Source: Desulfoluna limicola
GTDB taxonomy: Bacteria; Desulfobacterota; Desulfobacteria; Desulfobacterales; Desulfolunaceae
Direction of reading: 5' to 3'
Assembly (NCBI RefSeq): GCF_021654575.1
Contig: NZ_AP024488.1
Coordinates: 5,169,501-5,233,500, forward strand
Length of the DNA: 64,000 nucleotides
Shown here: one piece after another, positions 15,006-28,580 of the stretch
Position numbering within the stretch: position 1 is the first letter of the stretch
How the letters are laid out: the number at the start of each line of letters is the position of its first letter
Program-made: the position numbers and the translations under genes
The notes under the pieces: model-generated
What the model saw: the letters and a program-made list of their open reading frames with translations, nothing else
Database searches by the model: none
Told to the model about the DNA's origin: nothing

Positions 15006-16202
15006 ATGGCAAAGGAAAAATTTGAGCGGTCCAAGCCGCATGTGAATGTCGGCACCATCGGTCACATTGACCATGGCAAGACCACGCTGACCGCTGCGAT
15101 CACCAAGCAGAACGCTCTTCGCGCTGGTACAGGCTCCGCCATTGCATTCGACGAAATCGACAAGGCACCCGAAGAGAAAGAGCGTGGCATCACCATCGCA
15201 ACCGCACACGTTGAGTATGAGACTCCCAACCGTCACTACGCTCACGTTGACTGCCCCGGCCACGCCGACTACATTAAGAACATGATCACCGGTGCTGCCC
15301 AGATGGACGGTGCGATCCTTGTTGTTTCTGCTGACGACGGCCCCATGCCCCAGACCCGTGAGCACATCCTGCTCGCCCGTCAGGTTGGTGTTCCCCGCAT
15401 TGTTGTCTTCCTTAATAAGTGCGACATGGTCGACGACGAAGAGCTCATCGAGCTCGTTGAGATGGAGCTCCAGGAGCTTCTCTCCAAGTACGACTTCCCC
15501 GGAGACGACACTCCGATCATCCGCGGCAGCGCCCTTCGCGCCCTTGAAGCCGACAGCCATGAAGATGCCGCAGCGCAGTGCATTTTCGAGCTGATGGATG
15601 CCTGTGACAGCTACATTCCTGAGCCCGAGCGCGACACCGACAAAGAGTTCCTCATGCCCATCGAGGACGTCTTCTCCATCTCCGGTCGCGGTACTGTTGT
15701 AACCGGTCGAATCGAGCGTGGTATCATCCACACCGGCGACGAAGTTGAGCTCATCGGTATCCGCCCCACCGCCAAGACTGTATGTACCGGCGTTGAGATG
15801 TTCCGTAAGCTTCTTGATGAGGGCATGGCCGGCGACAACGTTGGTCTCCTTCTCCGCGGCACCAAGCGTGACGAAGTTGAGCGTGGACAGGTTGTTGCCA
15901 AGCCCGGCAGCATCACCCCCCACACCAAGTTCAAGGCTGAGATCTACGTCCTTTCTAAAGAGGAAGGCGGGCGTCATACTCCCTTCTTCACCGGATACCG
16001 TCCCCAGTTCTTCTTCCGTACCACGGACGTCACCGGTATTCTGAACCTGCCCGAAGGCGTTGAGATGATCATGCCTGGTGACAACACTGCAATTATTGCA
16101 GAACTGATCAGCCCCATCGCCATGGAAAAAGAGCTTCGCTTCGCAATTCGCGAAGGTGGCCGTACCGTCGGTGCCGGGGTTGTATCCGAAATCATCGAAT
16201 AG
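15006..16202 (+). CDS. tuf: Elongation factor Tu (copy 1, in tRNA-tuf operon)
   Basis: GTPase that brings aminoacyl-tRNA to the ribosomal A site. 398 residues with P loop GHIDHGKT, effector region RGITI, DCPGHADY (G3, catalytic His), NKCD (G4) and SALRAL (G5); domains 2 and 3 are complete through VVSEIIE. The start at 15006 has AGGGAGG upstream; the frame is open further upstream only through tRNA sequence. It differs from the copy at 29756 at six residues (T/S, S/A, I/V around 39-43; H/P and A/D near 185; E/D near 210). The protein is nearly fixed while many codons differ. Confidence 0.98.
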   Translation: MAKEKFERSKPHVNVGTIGHIDHGKTTLTAAITKQNALRAGTGSAIAFDEIDKAPEEKERGITIATAHVEYETPNRHYAHVDCPGHADYIKNMITGAAQMDGAILVVSADDGPMPQTREHILLARQVGVPRIVVFLNKCDMVDDEELIELVEMELQELLSKYDFPGDDTPIIRGSALRALEADSHEDAAAQCIFELMDACDSYIPEPERDTDKEFLMPIEDVFSISGRGTVVTGRIERGIIHTGDEVELIGIRPTAKTVCTGVEMFRKLLDEGMAGDNVGLLLRGTKRDEVERGQVVAKPGSITPHTKFKAEIYVLSKEEGGRHTPFFTGYRPQFFFRTTDVTGILNLPEGVEMIMPGDNTAIIAELISPIAMEKELRFAIREGGRTVGAGVVSEIIE

Positions 16203-16218
16203 ATCGAGGAGCCGATAA

Positions 16219-16368
16219 GTGCGAACTTTAGTGACTCTCGCCTGCACCGAGTGCAAAAGGCGAAATTACACAACGACAAAAAACAAGCGTACGACACCTG
16301 ACAAGCTTGAATTCAAGAAATACTGTCCCTTTTGCAAGAAGCATCTTGCGCACAAAGAGACCAAGTAA
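16219..16368 (+). CDS. rpmG: 50S ribosomal protein L33
   Basis: 49 residues starting at GTG 16219 with GAGGAG upstream. Sequence VRTLVTLACTECKRRNY...YCPFCKKHLAHKETK has two CxxC pairs, so this is the zinc-binding form. It sits between tuf and tRNA-Trp/secE, the position it holds in many bacteria. Too short for most frame scans but unmistakable. Confidence 0.96.
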   Translation: MRTLVTLACTECKRRNYTTTKNKRTTPDKLEFKKYCPFCKKHLAHKETK

Positions 16369-16380
16369 TCAGGTCCATTC

Positions 16381-16410
16381 CCGGGGTGGGTGATTCACGC
16401 TTCACCCCGG
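16381..16410 (+). other. Hairpin between rpmG and tRNA-Trp
   Basis: An 8-bp stem CCGGGGTG/CACCCCGG (16381-16388 with 16403-16410) without a following T tract. It may be a processing or partial termination site before the tRNA. Confidence 0.4.
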
Positions 16411-16434
16411 TCGCTTGAAAAAGGTTTACCCTGC

Positions 16435-16511
16435 AGGTCAGTAGCTCCAATTGGTAGAGCGTCGGTCTCCAAAACCGAATGTTGGGGGTTCGAGTCCCTC
16501 CTGACCTGCCA
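16435..16511 (+). tRNA. tRNA-Trp (anticodon CCA)
   Basis: 77 nt with encoded CCA. Acceptor AGGTCAG/CTGACCT, anticodon loop CTCCAAA, T arm GGGGG-TTCGAGT-CCCTC. It lies between rpmG and secE, a common arrangement. Confidence 0.97.
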
Positions 16512-16571
16512 CAAACCTTGATTAGAGGGGCTCCGTGGGACCTCCCTATCGATCGATACAGAAGGAGAGGC

Positions 16572-16955
16572 ATGGGTCGTATACAGCGCAAAAAGACAGA
16601 GAGTCAGAAACTCAAGCTGAAAGAGAAGCAACTGCTTCGCAAAGAACGCTCATCTGAGGATCTGGCCGACCAAGGGCCCTCGTCAAAGAAGTTACCTGAT
16701 CAGAAAAAGCAGATTCAGACCAAGGCTCATTATTCGGTAAAGACCACCGGAATCAATAATGAGCCTGGTTTGATTGAGAAGGTGAAAACTTTCTTTAACG
16801 AGGTGAAATCAGAGACAAAAAAGGTTGTATGGCCTGAAAAGAAGCAGACGATTGCCTCCACCTCGGTGGTGATTGTGCTGGTGATTATCATCTCATCCTT
16901 TTTGGGTTTGGTCGATGTGGGTTTAAAGGGCCTAATCAGTCTCGTTCTTCACTAA
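16572..16955 (+). CDS. secE: Preprotein translocase subunit SecE
   Basis: 127 residues; start at 16572 behind AGAAGGAGAGG. The C-terminal half is the essential SecE core: the amphipathic helix FFNEVKSETKKVVWPEKKQTIASTSVV and one transmembrane helix (about 95-120). It clamps SecY in the inner membrane. The N-terminal 65 residues are very rich in Lys, Arg, Glu and Gln and are absent from minimal SecE proteins; no transmembrane segment is seen there. nusG follows after 18 bases, as in most bacteria. Confidence 0.95.
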   Translation: MGRIQRKKTESQKLKLKEKQLLRKERSSEDLADQGPSSKKLPDQKKQIQTKAHYSVKTTGINNEPGLIEKVKTFFNEVKSETKKVVWPEKKQTIASTSVVIVLVIIISSFLGLVDVGLKGLISLVLH

Positions 16956-16973
16956 AACCGAGGAGATAGTTCA

Positions 16974-17504
16974 GTGGCTCTAAAATGGTATGTGGTTCAC
17001 GTATACTCGGGCTTTGAGAACAAGGTCAAAGCTGCCCTGGAAGAGCGGATAACCGCATCACCCTTCAAAGAGAAATTTGAAGAGATCGTCGTTCCCACGG
17101 AGCAGGTTGTAGAACTGGTCAAGGGGAAGAGGCGTGAGTCTTCAAGAAAATTCTACCCGGGCTACATCCTTGTCCGCATGGAGCTGAACGACAATACCTG
17201 GCACATCGTCAACAATACTGCAAAAGTAACTGGTTTTCTGGGTGGAAGGAACAGGCCTGCGCCGATCTCCGACGAGGAAGCGGAAAAGATCCTGAATCGC
17301 ATGGAGGCGGGCAAAGAGAAGCCGCTACCGAAATTTCTGTTCGAAACTGGCGACGATATTCGCGTGATCGACGGTCCCTTCACCAATTTCAACGGCACGG
17401 TGGAAGAAGTCAACCCTGAAAAGGGAAAGATCAAAGTGCTGGTGAGTATCTTTGGACGTGCTACGCCAGTCGAACTGGACTTTGTTCAGGTAACAAAGTT
17501 ATAG
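16974..17504 (+). CDS. nusG: Transcription termination/antitermination protein NusG
   Basis: 176 residues from a GTG start with GAGGAGA upstream. The NGN domain (KWYVVHVYSGFENKVKAALEERI ... FYPGYILVRMELND) binds the RNA polymerase clamp; the C-terminal KOW domain (GDDIRVIDGPFTNFNGTVEEVNPEKGKIKVLVSIFGRATPVELDF) contacts Rho or S10. Length and layout are standard. It is cotranscribed with secE and rplK. Confidence 0.97.
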   Translation: MALKWYVVHVYSGFENKVKAALEERITASPFKEKFEEIVVPTEQVVELVKGKRRESSRKFYPGYILVRMELNDNTWHIVNNTAKVTGFLGGRNRPAPISDEEAEKILNRMEAGKEKPLPKFLFETGDDIRVIDGPFTNFNGTVEEVNPEKGKIKVLVSIFGRATPVELDFVQVTKL

Positions 17505-17532
17505 CATTCATTATCGGGAGTAACTAAGTACA

Positions 17533-17958
17533 ATGGCAAAAAAAGTTATTGGACAAATAAAATTACAGGTACAGGCCGGCAAAGCCAACCCTTCACCACC
17601 CATTGGTCCTGCGCTTGGTCAGCATGGCGTGAACATCATGGACTTCTGCAAGGCGTTCAACGCACGAACTGCCAATGAAGAGCCTGGCATGATCATCCCG
17701 GTGGTGATTACCGTTTTTGCCGACAGAACTTTTAAGTTCATCACCAAGACCCCTCCGGCATCGGTGCTTCTGAAAAAAGCAGCCAAGCTTCAGAAGGGCT
17801 CTAGCGACCCCCTTCGCAACAGGGTCGCAAAACTTACCATGGATCAGGTGGAAGAGATCGCCAAGATCAAGATGGATGACCTCAACGCCAACGATCTCGA
17901 CGCAGCCTGCAAAATTATCGCCGGCACTGCCCGAAGCATGGGGATTGACGTCGTCTAA
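17533..17958 (+). CDS. rplK: 50S ribosomal protein L11
   Basis: 141 residues with the PSPPIGPALGQHGVNIMDFCKAFN motif, the thiostrepton-site prolines and the C-terminal 23S-binding KTPPASVLLKKAAKL plus IAGTARSMGIDV. It forms the GTPase-associated centre and is needed for RelA activation. It is followed 30 bases later by rplA, the usual L11-L1 pair. Confidence 0.98.
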   Translation: MAKKVIGQIKLQVQAGKANPSPPIGPALGQHGVNIMDFCKAFNARTANEEPGMIIPVVITVFADRTFKFITKTPPASVLLKKAAKLQKGSSDPLRNRVAKLTMDQVEEIAKIKMDDLNANDLDAACKIIAGTARSMGIDVV

Positions 17959-17988
17959 TTGGATTTAGATAAGGAGCAATAGGGTACG

Positions 17989-18693
17989 ATGCCAAAGCGT
18001 GGTAAAAAATACATAGAAGCTGGAAAAGGCGTAACGCCTCTGCAGCGGTTCGAAGTAGCCGAAGCAGTGGAGGCGGCTGTCTCCAACGCATTCGCCAAGT
18101 TTGACGAAACCGTGGACGTGGCCATCCGCCTTGGGGTGGATCCCCGCCATGCGGACCAGATGGTTCGCGGCACCTGCATCCTTCCCCACGGACTCGGCAA
18201 AGAGGTGAAAGTCCTTGTTATCTGCAAGGGCGAAAAAGAGAAAGAAGCTCTGGACGCCGGCGCTGACTTTGCGGGAAGCACTGAGCTGGTCGAGAAGATC
18301 CAGGGTGGATGGTTTGGGTTTGACAAGGCCATCGCCACTCCCGACATGATGGGGGTTGTGGGTAAGATTGGTCGTGTTCTCGGTCCCCGAGGTCTCATGC
18401 CCAACGCCAAGACCGGAACCGTTACCTTTGATGTGGCCAAGGCTGTTGAAGAGCTGAAGGCCGGTAAGATTGATTTCCGAGTGGAGAAGGCGGGTATCAT
18501 TCACGCCCCCATCGGGAAGGTCTCCTTTGGAGCGGAGAAGCTGACGGAAAACCTCGCAGCTCTCCTCGAGGCGCTCTTGAAGCTCAAGCCCTCCTCGGCC
18601 AAAGGTGCCTACTTTAAGACCCTCGCTGTCTCCACCACCATGGGGCATGGCTACCGGGTTGAAACCGCCACCCTCAAAGATTTTGTAAAATAG
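17989..18693 (+). CDS. rplA: 50S ribosomal protein L1
   Basis: 234 residues. Family motifs RLGVDPRHADQMVRG, VGKIGRVLGPRGLMPNAKTGTV and FRVEKAGIIHAPIGKVSF are present. L1 forms the mobile L1 stalk that helps E-site tRNA leave; in many bacteria it also represses its own L11-L1 mRNA. The gap that follows is long and structured, marking a separate rplJ-rplL unit. Confidence 0.98.
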   Translation: MPKRGKKYIEAGKGVTPLQRFEVAEAVEAAVSNAFAKFDETVDVAIRLGVDPRHADQMVRGTCILPHGLGKEVKVLVICKGEKEKEALDAGADFAGSTELVEKIQGGWFGFDKAIATPDMMGVVGKIGRVLGPRGLMPNAKTGTVTFDVAKAVEELKAGKIDFRVEKAGIIHAPIGKVSFGAEKLTENLAALLEALLKLKPSSAKGAYFKTLAVSTTMGHGYRVETATLKDFVK

Positions 18694-18715
18694 ATCTTGT
18701 GTTTGGCTGGTTAAA

Positions 18716-18922
18716 GGTATAAAGTATACCGATTTTTTCTTTCGGACATGGTCCATCCCCAGTCATCGTGGCGGGGGGTGGATTATATATATGTCACAGA
18801 CAGTAGGTGCACACGTTAGGTTCACCGTGTTTAATCGGCGATGCCGGCCTACCGAGACACTCGTTTTGGTACAGTTGGCACCTCATGTGGAAGAAAATCT
18901 GCTAAAAGGAGGTGTGAAAGAA
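18716..18922 (+). promoter_or_regulatory. Structured rplJ leader (candidate L10 autoregulatory leader)
   Basis: The long gap before rplJ holds GGTATA-AAG-TATACC followed by T6 (18716-18737) and a 9-bp stem (18752-18760 with 18774-18782). Further pairing-rich sequence runs down to the AAAAGGAGG ribosome-binding site of rplJ. In many bacteria L10(L12)4 binds such a leader to repress rplJL translation. The position and structure fit, but no alignment to the known leader family was possible here. Confidence 0.5.
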
Positions 18923-19444
18923 TTGAATCTAGATAAGAAAAAGGCTGTTATAGATAGCCTGCACGAAAAGCTTGCGAAGTCCGCCATCGTCATTTCGACG
19001 GATTACAAAGGCCTGGACGTGGCTGCCGTGACCAAACTCAGATCGGAGCTTACCAAGGCCGGCGTGGAGTTTCATGTTGCGAAAAACACTTTGCTCCGAC
19101 GTGCTTCCGTAGAGACCGATGCGGCGCTTATTAACGACTCCTTCAAGGGCCCCACGGCCATCGCCATCAGCTTTGATGATCCGGTGGCTCCTGCCAAGAT
19201 CCTCACCAAGTTTGTTGAAGAAAACAACAAGCTGGAGATCAAGGCTGCTGTAATGGAAGGGAAAACTCTGGATACCGCAGGCATCAAAGCTCTCTCCGAG
19301 CTGCCTTCGCGAGAGGTTCTCCTCTCCCAGGTACTCTCCGCCATGAACGCAGTGCCCACGGGCGTGGTACGCGTACTTGCCGAAATGCCGAGACAGATGG
19401 TCAACGTGCTTTCAGCAATCAAGGATCAGAAGGAAGCAGCGTAA
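18923..19444 (+). CDS. rplJ: 50S ribosomal protein L10
   Basis: 173 residues from a TTG start at 18923, giving MNLDKKKAVIDSLHEKL, which matches the family N-terminus. The AGGAGG ends ten bases upstream; a GTG at 18914 is too close to it. Further motifs are STDYKGLDVAAVTKLRSELTKAGVEFHVAKNTLL and FKGPTAIAIS. L10 is the base of the L7/L12 stalk; its C-terminal helix (QMVNVLSAIKDQKEAA) binds L12 dimers. Forms a unit with rplL. Confidence 0.95.
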   Translation: MNLDKKKAVIDSLHEKLAKSAIVISTDYKGLDVAAVTKLRSELTKAGVEFHVAKNTLLRRASVETDAALINDSFKGPTAIAISFDDPVAPAKILTKFVEENNKLEIKAAVMEGKTLDTAGIKALSELPSREVLLSQVLSAMNAVPTGVVRVLAEMPRQMVNVLSAIKDQKEAA

Positions 19445-19515
19445 TAAACGCGGTTTTCCGAATTCGTAAAATCGACACTATAGACAAGATAAGTTTTTCT
19501 GGAGGTTATTAGACA

Positions 19516-19899
19516 ATGGCTGATATTACCAAAGACGATGTAATTGAGTTTATCGCTAACATGACTGTTCTCGAGCTTTCCGAGCTCGTAAAGGAACTGG
19601 AAGATAAGTTCGGCGTTTCTGCTGCTGCTCCTGTTGCAATGATGGCTGCTGGCCCTGCTGGCGATGCCGGTGCAGGTGCTGCTGAGCAGACTGAGTTCGA
19701 CGTTATTCTCACTGCTGCTGGCGACAAGAAGATCAACGTGATCAAAGAAGTTCGTGCCATCACCGGTCTCGGCCTCAAAGAAGCCAAAGCTCTCGTTGAC
19801 GAGGTTCCCAAGCCCGTTAAAGAAGGCATCGCCAAAGACGAAGCAGAAAAAGTAAAAGCTCAGCTTGAAGAAGCTGGCGCACAGGTTGAACTTAAGTAG
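19516..19899 (+). CDS. rplL: 50S ribosomal protein L7/L12
   Basis: 127 residues. N-terminal dimerisation helices (VIEFIANMTVLELSELVKELEDKFGV), an Ala/Gly/Pro-rich hinge, and the C-terminal factor-binding domain (KKINVIKEVRAITGLGLKEAKALVDEVPKPVKEG). It recruits and stimulates translational GTPases. An attenuator-like hairpin lies between it and rpoB. Confidence 0.98.
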   Translation: MADITKDDVIEFIANMTVLELSELVKELEDKFGVSAAAPVAMMAAGPAGDAGAGAAEQTEFDVILTAAGDKKINVIKEVRAITGLGLKEAKALVDEVPKPVKEGIAKDEAEKVKAQLEEAGAQVELK

Positions 19900-19950
19900 T
19901 CATAGACTTAAACAGCCTACCATACGCAATTACTATCACCCTTGCGGATG

Positions 19951-19978
19951 AAAGGCAGGCCACTGGTGCCTGCCTTTT
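19951..19978 (+). terminator. rplL-rpoB intercistronic attenuator hairpin
   Basis: Perfect 10-bp stem AAAGGCAGGC/GCCTGCCTTT (19951-19960 with 19968-19977), 7-base loop, followed by only TTAA. The weak T tract suggests partial read-through, as at the classic rplL-rpoB attenuator that lowers polymerase synthesis relative to ribosomal protein. Confidence 0.7.
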
Positions 19979-20028
19979 AATCCGCTAATCCTGTTTCTGC
20001 AGTCTCAACAAAAAATTTTGGAGATGAT

Positions 20029-23000
20029 ATGACTGGAAGCCCCTTGGCGAAAAAGCGATTAAGGAAGAATTTCGGAGGGAAGCACAAAATCGCTGAGATT
20101 CCTGATCTTATCGGTATGCAGCGAGATTCTTACAACCGTTTTCTGCAGATGGACACCCCACCTGAGAAGAGGAAGGATATCGGCCTGCAGGCAGTCTTCA
20201 AGTCCGTTTACCCCATCAAGGACTTTACAGGCAGCGCTTCCCTTGAATATGTGTCGTATTCCTTCGGTGAAATAAAGCACTCCATGGAGGAGTGTATTCA
20301 GCGTGGAATGACGTATGAAATCTCTTTACGAATTCGCGTTCGCCTTGTCGTTTACGATGTCGATAAGGAAGCGGGTATCTCCAATATTCGAGACATCAAA
20401 GAGCAAGAGATCTATTTCGGGACCATTCCCCTGATGACCAAGCGGGGAACCTTTATCATCAACGGCACCGAGCGTGTCGTGGTGAGTCAGCTGCACCGAT
20501 CCTCCGGTGTCTTCTTTGATCACGATAAAGGCAAGACCCACTCCAGCGGCAAGATCATTTATTCTGCACGGATCATCCCCGTGCGTGGTTCCTGGATCGA
20601 CATGGAAGTCGACCCCAAGGATATCGTTAACATTCGTATCGATCGCCGCAGGAAGTTCCCGGTTACCGTACTTTTCAAGGCCTTTGGGTACACCAACGAA
20701 GACCTTCTCAGTTATTTCTACAGCAAGGAGAAGATTCTCCTTAGCAAGGGCGAGTTCAAGCGCGTCTTCAACGAGGATTTTCTCAAAGGCCAGCGCGCCA
20801 GCGAGGATATCGTGGATGCCGACACCGGTGAGGTCATTGTCAAGCAGGGCCGCTTGTTCACCAAGCGCGCCATCAAGCAGCTGAAGACCATCAACATCGA
20901 AACTCTGCCCATCAGCCCTGATGACATTGCCGAACGTGGTCTGGCGACCCGCCTGGTGGACCCTGTCACAGGGGATGTCATTGCCATGGCCGGCGATTTG
21001 GTGGATGAGGAGCTCATCGAGCGCATCACCGAATCCAACGTGACCGAATTTGAGCTGCTCTTTCAGGACGCGGCTTACTCCTCGGATGCCATTCGGAAGA
21101 CCATCGTGGCAGACAAGGTGACCTCGAAAGAAGCCGCCCTGGTCGAGATCTACCGCCGCCTGCGTCCCGGCAACCCCGCGACCCCCGAGGTCGCCCAGGA
21201 GTTCATCGATCACCTCTTCTTTAAAGAAGCGTACTACGATCTTTCGGGCGTTGGCCGCCTCAAGATGAACCACCGTCTTGGGCTCAACACCGATATCAAT
21301 ATCAAGACCCTGCGCCGTGAGGACATTCTCCTCACCGCCAAGACACTGGTTCAGCTCCGCGATACCCAAGGGGTCGTGGACGATATCGACCACCTCGGCA
21401 ACCGGCGAGTCCGTGCTGTGGGTGAGCTCCTTGAGAACCAGTACCGCATCGGGCTGGTGCGCATGGAGCGCGCCATCAAAGAGCGCATGAGCATGCAGGA
21501 AGTGGATGCGCTGATGCCCCACGACCTCGTGAACCCCAAGCCCGTGTCGGCTGTGGTCAAGGAGTTCTTCGGCACCAGCCAGCTCTCCCAGTTCATGGAT
21601 CAGACCAACCCCTTGTCCGAGACCACCCACAAGCGTCGTCTTTCGGCCCTGGGGCCCGGCGGTCTGACCCGTGAGCGTGCAGGCTTCGAGGTTCGTGACG
21701 TGCACCCGTCCCACTACGGACGAATCTGTCCCATTGAGACCCCTGAAGGCCCCAACATCGGCCTGATTGTCTCCTTGTGTACCTACGCGCGGGTCAACGA
21801 CTTCGGGTTTATCGAAACCCCCTACCGCGTGGTCAAGGACTCCCATGTCACCAATGAGGTGCGCATGCTCAGTGCCTTTGAAGAGAAGGCCCTGCCCATT
21901 GCACAGGCCAACGCACCCATGGATGACGACAACAACTACGTCAATGCGTTGGTGACCTCCCGTGTGGAGGGGGAATTTGAGATGGTTGAGCGCGAGGATA
22001 TCGAGCTCATGGACATCTCACCCAACCAGCTGGTGAGCGTTTCCGCATCCTTGATTCCGTTCCTTGAAAACGACGACGCCAACCGAGCCCTCATGGGGTC
22101 AAACATGATGCGTCAGGCCGTGCCTCTGACCCAGAGTCGGGCACCCCTGGTGGGAACCGGCGTGGAGGGCGTGGTTGCGCGCGACTCGGGCGTTGCCATT
22201 GTGGCTGAAGCCGACGCCATTGTGGTTGAGGTGGACTCCGAGCGCATTGTTCTTCAGCACGAGGTGGAGATGGACAAGCCCGGGTTCAACCCCGTGACCA
22301 TCTACAACCTCTCCAAGTTTATACGCTCCAACCAGAACACCTGCTTCAACCACCGACCCATCGTGGTCAACGGTCAGAAGGTTAAAAAAGGCGAAGTTCT
22401 TGCCGACGGCCCCTCCACAGAGAAGGGCGAGCTGGCCCTGGGCCAGAACGTGACCGTGGCATTCATGCCCTGGGGCGGCTACAACTTTGAGGACTCCATC
22501 CTTGTTTCCGAGGCCATTGTCCGGGACGGCGTGTACACCAGTATCCATATCGAAGAATTCGAGGTGGTTGCCCGTGACACCAAGCTCGGCAAAGAAGAGA
22601 TCACCCGGGACATTCCCAACGTCGGTGAAGAGGCCCTGAAGGACCTCGATGAAAGCGGCATCATCCGCCTCGGTGCGGAGGTGAATCCCGGTGACATTCT
22701 TGTGGGCAAGATCACCCCCAAGGGCGAAACCCAGCTCTCCCCCGAGGAGAAACTCCTTCGCGCCATTTTCGGTGAGAAAGCCGGCGATGTGAAGGACACC
22801 TCCCTGAGGGTTCCCCCGGGTGTGATCGGCACCGTGGTCGACGCGAAGGTGTTTTCCCGTCGTGGTGTGGATAAGGACGATCGTACCCGCCACATCGAAG
22901 ACGACGAGATTGCCCGTTTCGAACGAGATCGAAACGACAAGATCGATGTGATCGAAAAGACGGCCCGCGAAATGATCGAGGCCCTGGTGGTGGGCAAGAG

Positions 23001-24129
23001 CTGCCCCACCCCCTTGAGGAAAGCGAAAAAAGTCGTCATCTCTGCAGACACCGTCATCACCAAAGAGATGATCGACGAGATCTCCCTCTCCCAGCTGGAA
23101 GGGATTATCCTCGACGACGACACCGTCACCGAGCGTGTCAACGAGATCCTCGATCGCAAGAACGAGGAGACCGAGAAGGTCAAAAAGACCTTTGAGGACC
23201 AGGTGGTGCGTTACGAGAAGGGCGATGACCTGCCTCCGGGCGTCATCAAAATGATCAAAGTCTATGTGGCCATGAAGCGCATGCTCTCCGTGGGCGACAA
23301 GATGGCGGGTCGACACGGAAACAAGGGTGTTGTCTCCCGTGTCCTTCCCCAGGAGGACCTGCCCTACTTTGAAGACGGCACCATGGTGGACATGATTCTG
23401 AACCCCCTGGGCGTTCCTTCGCGAATGAACGTCGGGCAGATTCTCGAAATCCATCTGGGCCGTGCCGCCAAGGGGCTCGGCAATCAGATCGCCGATTTGA
23501 TCGACGAGAAGAAGGCCGATGCACTTCGGACCAAGCTCAAGCGAATCTTCACCGGAGAGGCCGACCATGCGATGGTCGACAGCCTTGAAGGGGATGATAT
23601 CTATACCTTTGGAGAAAACTATCGTCGCGGGGTCCATATGGCTACCCCCGTCTTTGACGGTGCCGAAGAGAGCGACATCAAGCAATACCTCACCGAGGCC
23701 GAGTACAAAACCTCCGGCCAGGCTCAGCTGTTCGACGGTCGCACCGGCGAACCCTTTGACGGCGAGGTGACGGTCGGTACCATGTATATGCTCAAACTCC
23801 ACCACCTGGTGGATGACAAGCTCCACGCCCGATCCATCGGTCCCTACTCCCTTGTGACCCAGCAGCCCCTGGGTGGCAAGGCACAGTTCGGTGGCCAGCG
23901 TCTCGGGGAGATGGAGGTCTGGGCCATGGAAGCGTATGGTGCGTCCCATGCACTTCAGGAATTCATCACGGTCAAGTCGGACGACATGGCCGGTCGTACC
24001 CGAATGTACGAGAAGATCGTCAAGGGACAGGCTGTTCTTGAGCCGGGAATGCCCGAATCCTTCCGCGTTCTCACCAAGGAACTACAGAGTCTCGGACTGG
24101 ACGTAACCTTAATGGAAGGCACAAACTAA
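20029..24129 (+). CDS. rpoB: DNA-directed RNA polymerase subunit beta
   Basis: 1366 residues, within the normal proteobacterial range. Seen are the N-terminal FGGKHKIAEIPDLI, the rifampicin-pocket cluster SQFMDQTNPLSETTHKRRLSALGPGGL at about 517-545 with wild-type Asp and His, the GEKAGDVKDTSLRVPPG loop, the DKMAGRHGNKGVVS catalytic segment near the active centre and the C-terminal PLGGKAQFGGQRLGEMEVWA ... ESFRVLTKELQSLGLDV. It forms the catalytic core with RpoC, which starts ten bases later. No unusual insertion was recognised. Confidence 0.98.
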   Translation: MTGSPLAKKRLRKNFGGKHKIAEIPDLIGMQRDSYNRFLQMDTPPEKRKDIGLQAVFKSVYPIKDFTGSASLEYVSYSFGEIKHSMEECIQRGMTYEISLRIRVRLVVYDVDKEAGISNIRDIKEQEIYFGTIPLMTKRGTFIINGTERVVVSQLHRSSGVFFDHDKGKTHSSGKIIYSARIIPVRGSWIDMEVDPKDIVNIRIDRRRKFPVTVLFKAFGYTNEDLLSYFYSKEKILLSKGEFKRVFNEDFLKGQRASEDIVDADTGEVIVKQGRLFTKRAIKQLKTINIETLPISPDDIAERGLATRLVDPVTGDVIAMAGDLVDEELIERITESNVTEFELLFQDAAYSSDAIRKTIVADKVTSKEAALVEIYRRLRPGNPATPEVAQEFIDHLFFKEAYYDLSGVGRLKMNHRLGLNTDINIKTLRREDILLTAKTLVQLRDTQGVVDDIDHLGNRRVRAVGELLENQYRIGLVRMERAIKERMSMQEVDALMPHDLVNPKPVSAVVKEFFGTSQLSQFMDQTNPLSETTHKRRLSALGPGGLTRERAGFEVRDVHPSHYGRICPIETPEGPNIGLIVSLCTYARVNDFGFIETPYRVVKDSHVTNEVRMLSAFEEKALPIAQANAPMDDDNNYVNALVTSRVEGEFEMVEREDIELMDISPNQLVSVSASLIPFLENDDANRALMGSNMMRQAVPLTQSRAPLVGTGVEGVVARDSGVAIVAEADAIVVEVDSERIVLQHEVEMDKPGFNPVTIYNLSKFIRSNQNTCFNHRPIVVNGQKVKKGEVLADGPSTEKGELALGQNVTVAFMPWGGYNFEDSILVSEAIVRDGVYTSIHIEEFEVVARDTKLGKEEITRDIPNVGEEALKDLDESGIIRLGAEVNPGDILVGKITPKGETQLSPEEKLLRAIFGEKAGDVKDTSLRVPPGVIGTVVDAKVFSRRGVDKDDRTRHIEDDEIARFERDRNDKIDVIEKTAREMIEALVVGKSCPTPLRKAKKVVISADTVITKEMIDEISLSQLEGIILDDDTVTERVNEILDRKNEETEKVKKTFEDQVVRYEKGDDLPPGVIKMIKVYVAMKRMLSVGDKMAGRHGNKGVVSRVLPQEDLPYFEDGTMVDMILNPLGVPSRMNVGQILEIHLGRAAKGLGNQIADLIDEKKADALRTKLKRIFTGEADHAMVDSLEGDDIYTFGENYRRGVHMATPVFDGAEESDIKQYLTEAEYKTSGQAQLFDGRTGEPFDGEVTVGTMYMLKLHHLVDDKLHARSIGPYSLVTQQPLGGKAQFGGQRLGEMEVWAMEAYGASHALQEFITVKSDDMAGRTRMYEKIVKGQAVLEPGMPESFRVLTKELQSLGLDVTLMEGTN

Positions 24130-24139
24130 GGAGCCGATA

Positions 24140-28576
<4,437 letters not shown>

Positions 28577-28580
28577 AAAA

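Noticed and set aside
22099..23949. A 616-codon open frame antisense to rpoB, and similar long antisense frames opposite rpoC (24149-25921, 26291-27436), rpoB (20326-21846) and both tuf genes
   Set aside because: They mirror highly expressed, codon-biased genes, give low-complexity His/Gly/Val/Leu-rich translations with no family features and have no ribosome-binding sites. Biased codon use on the sense strand alone keeps these frames open.
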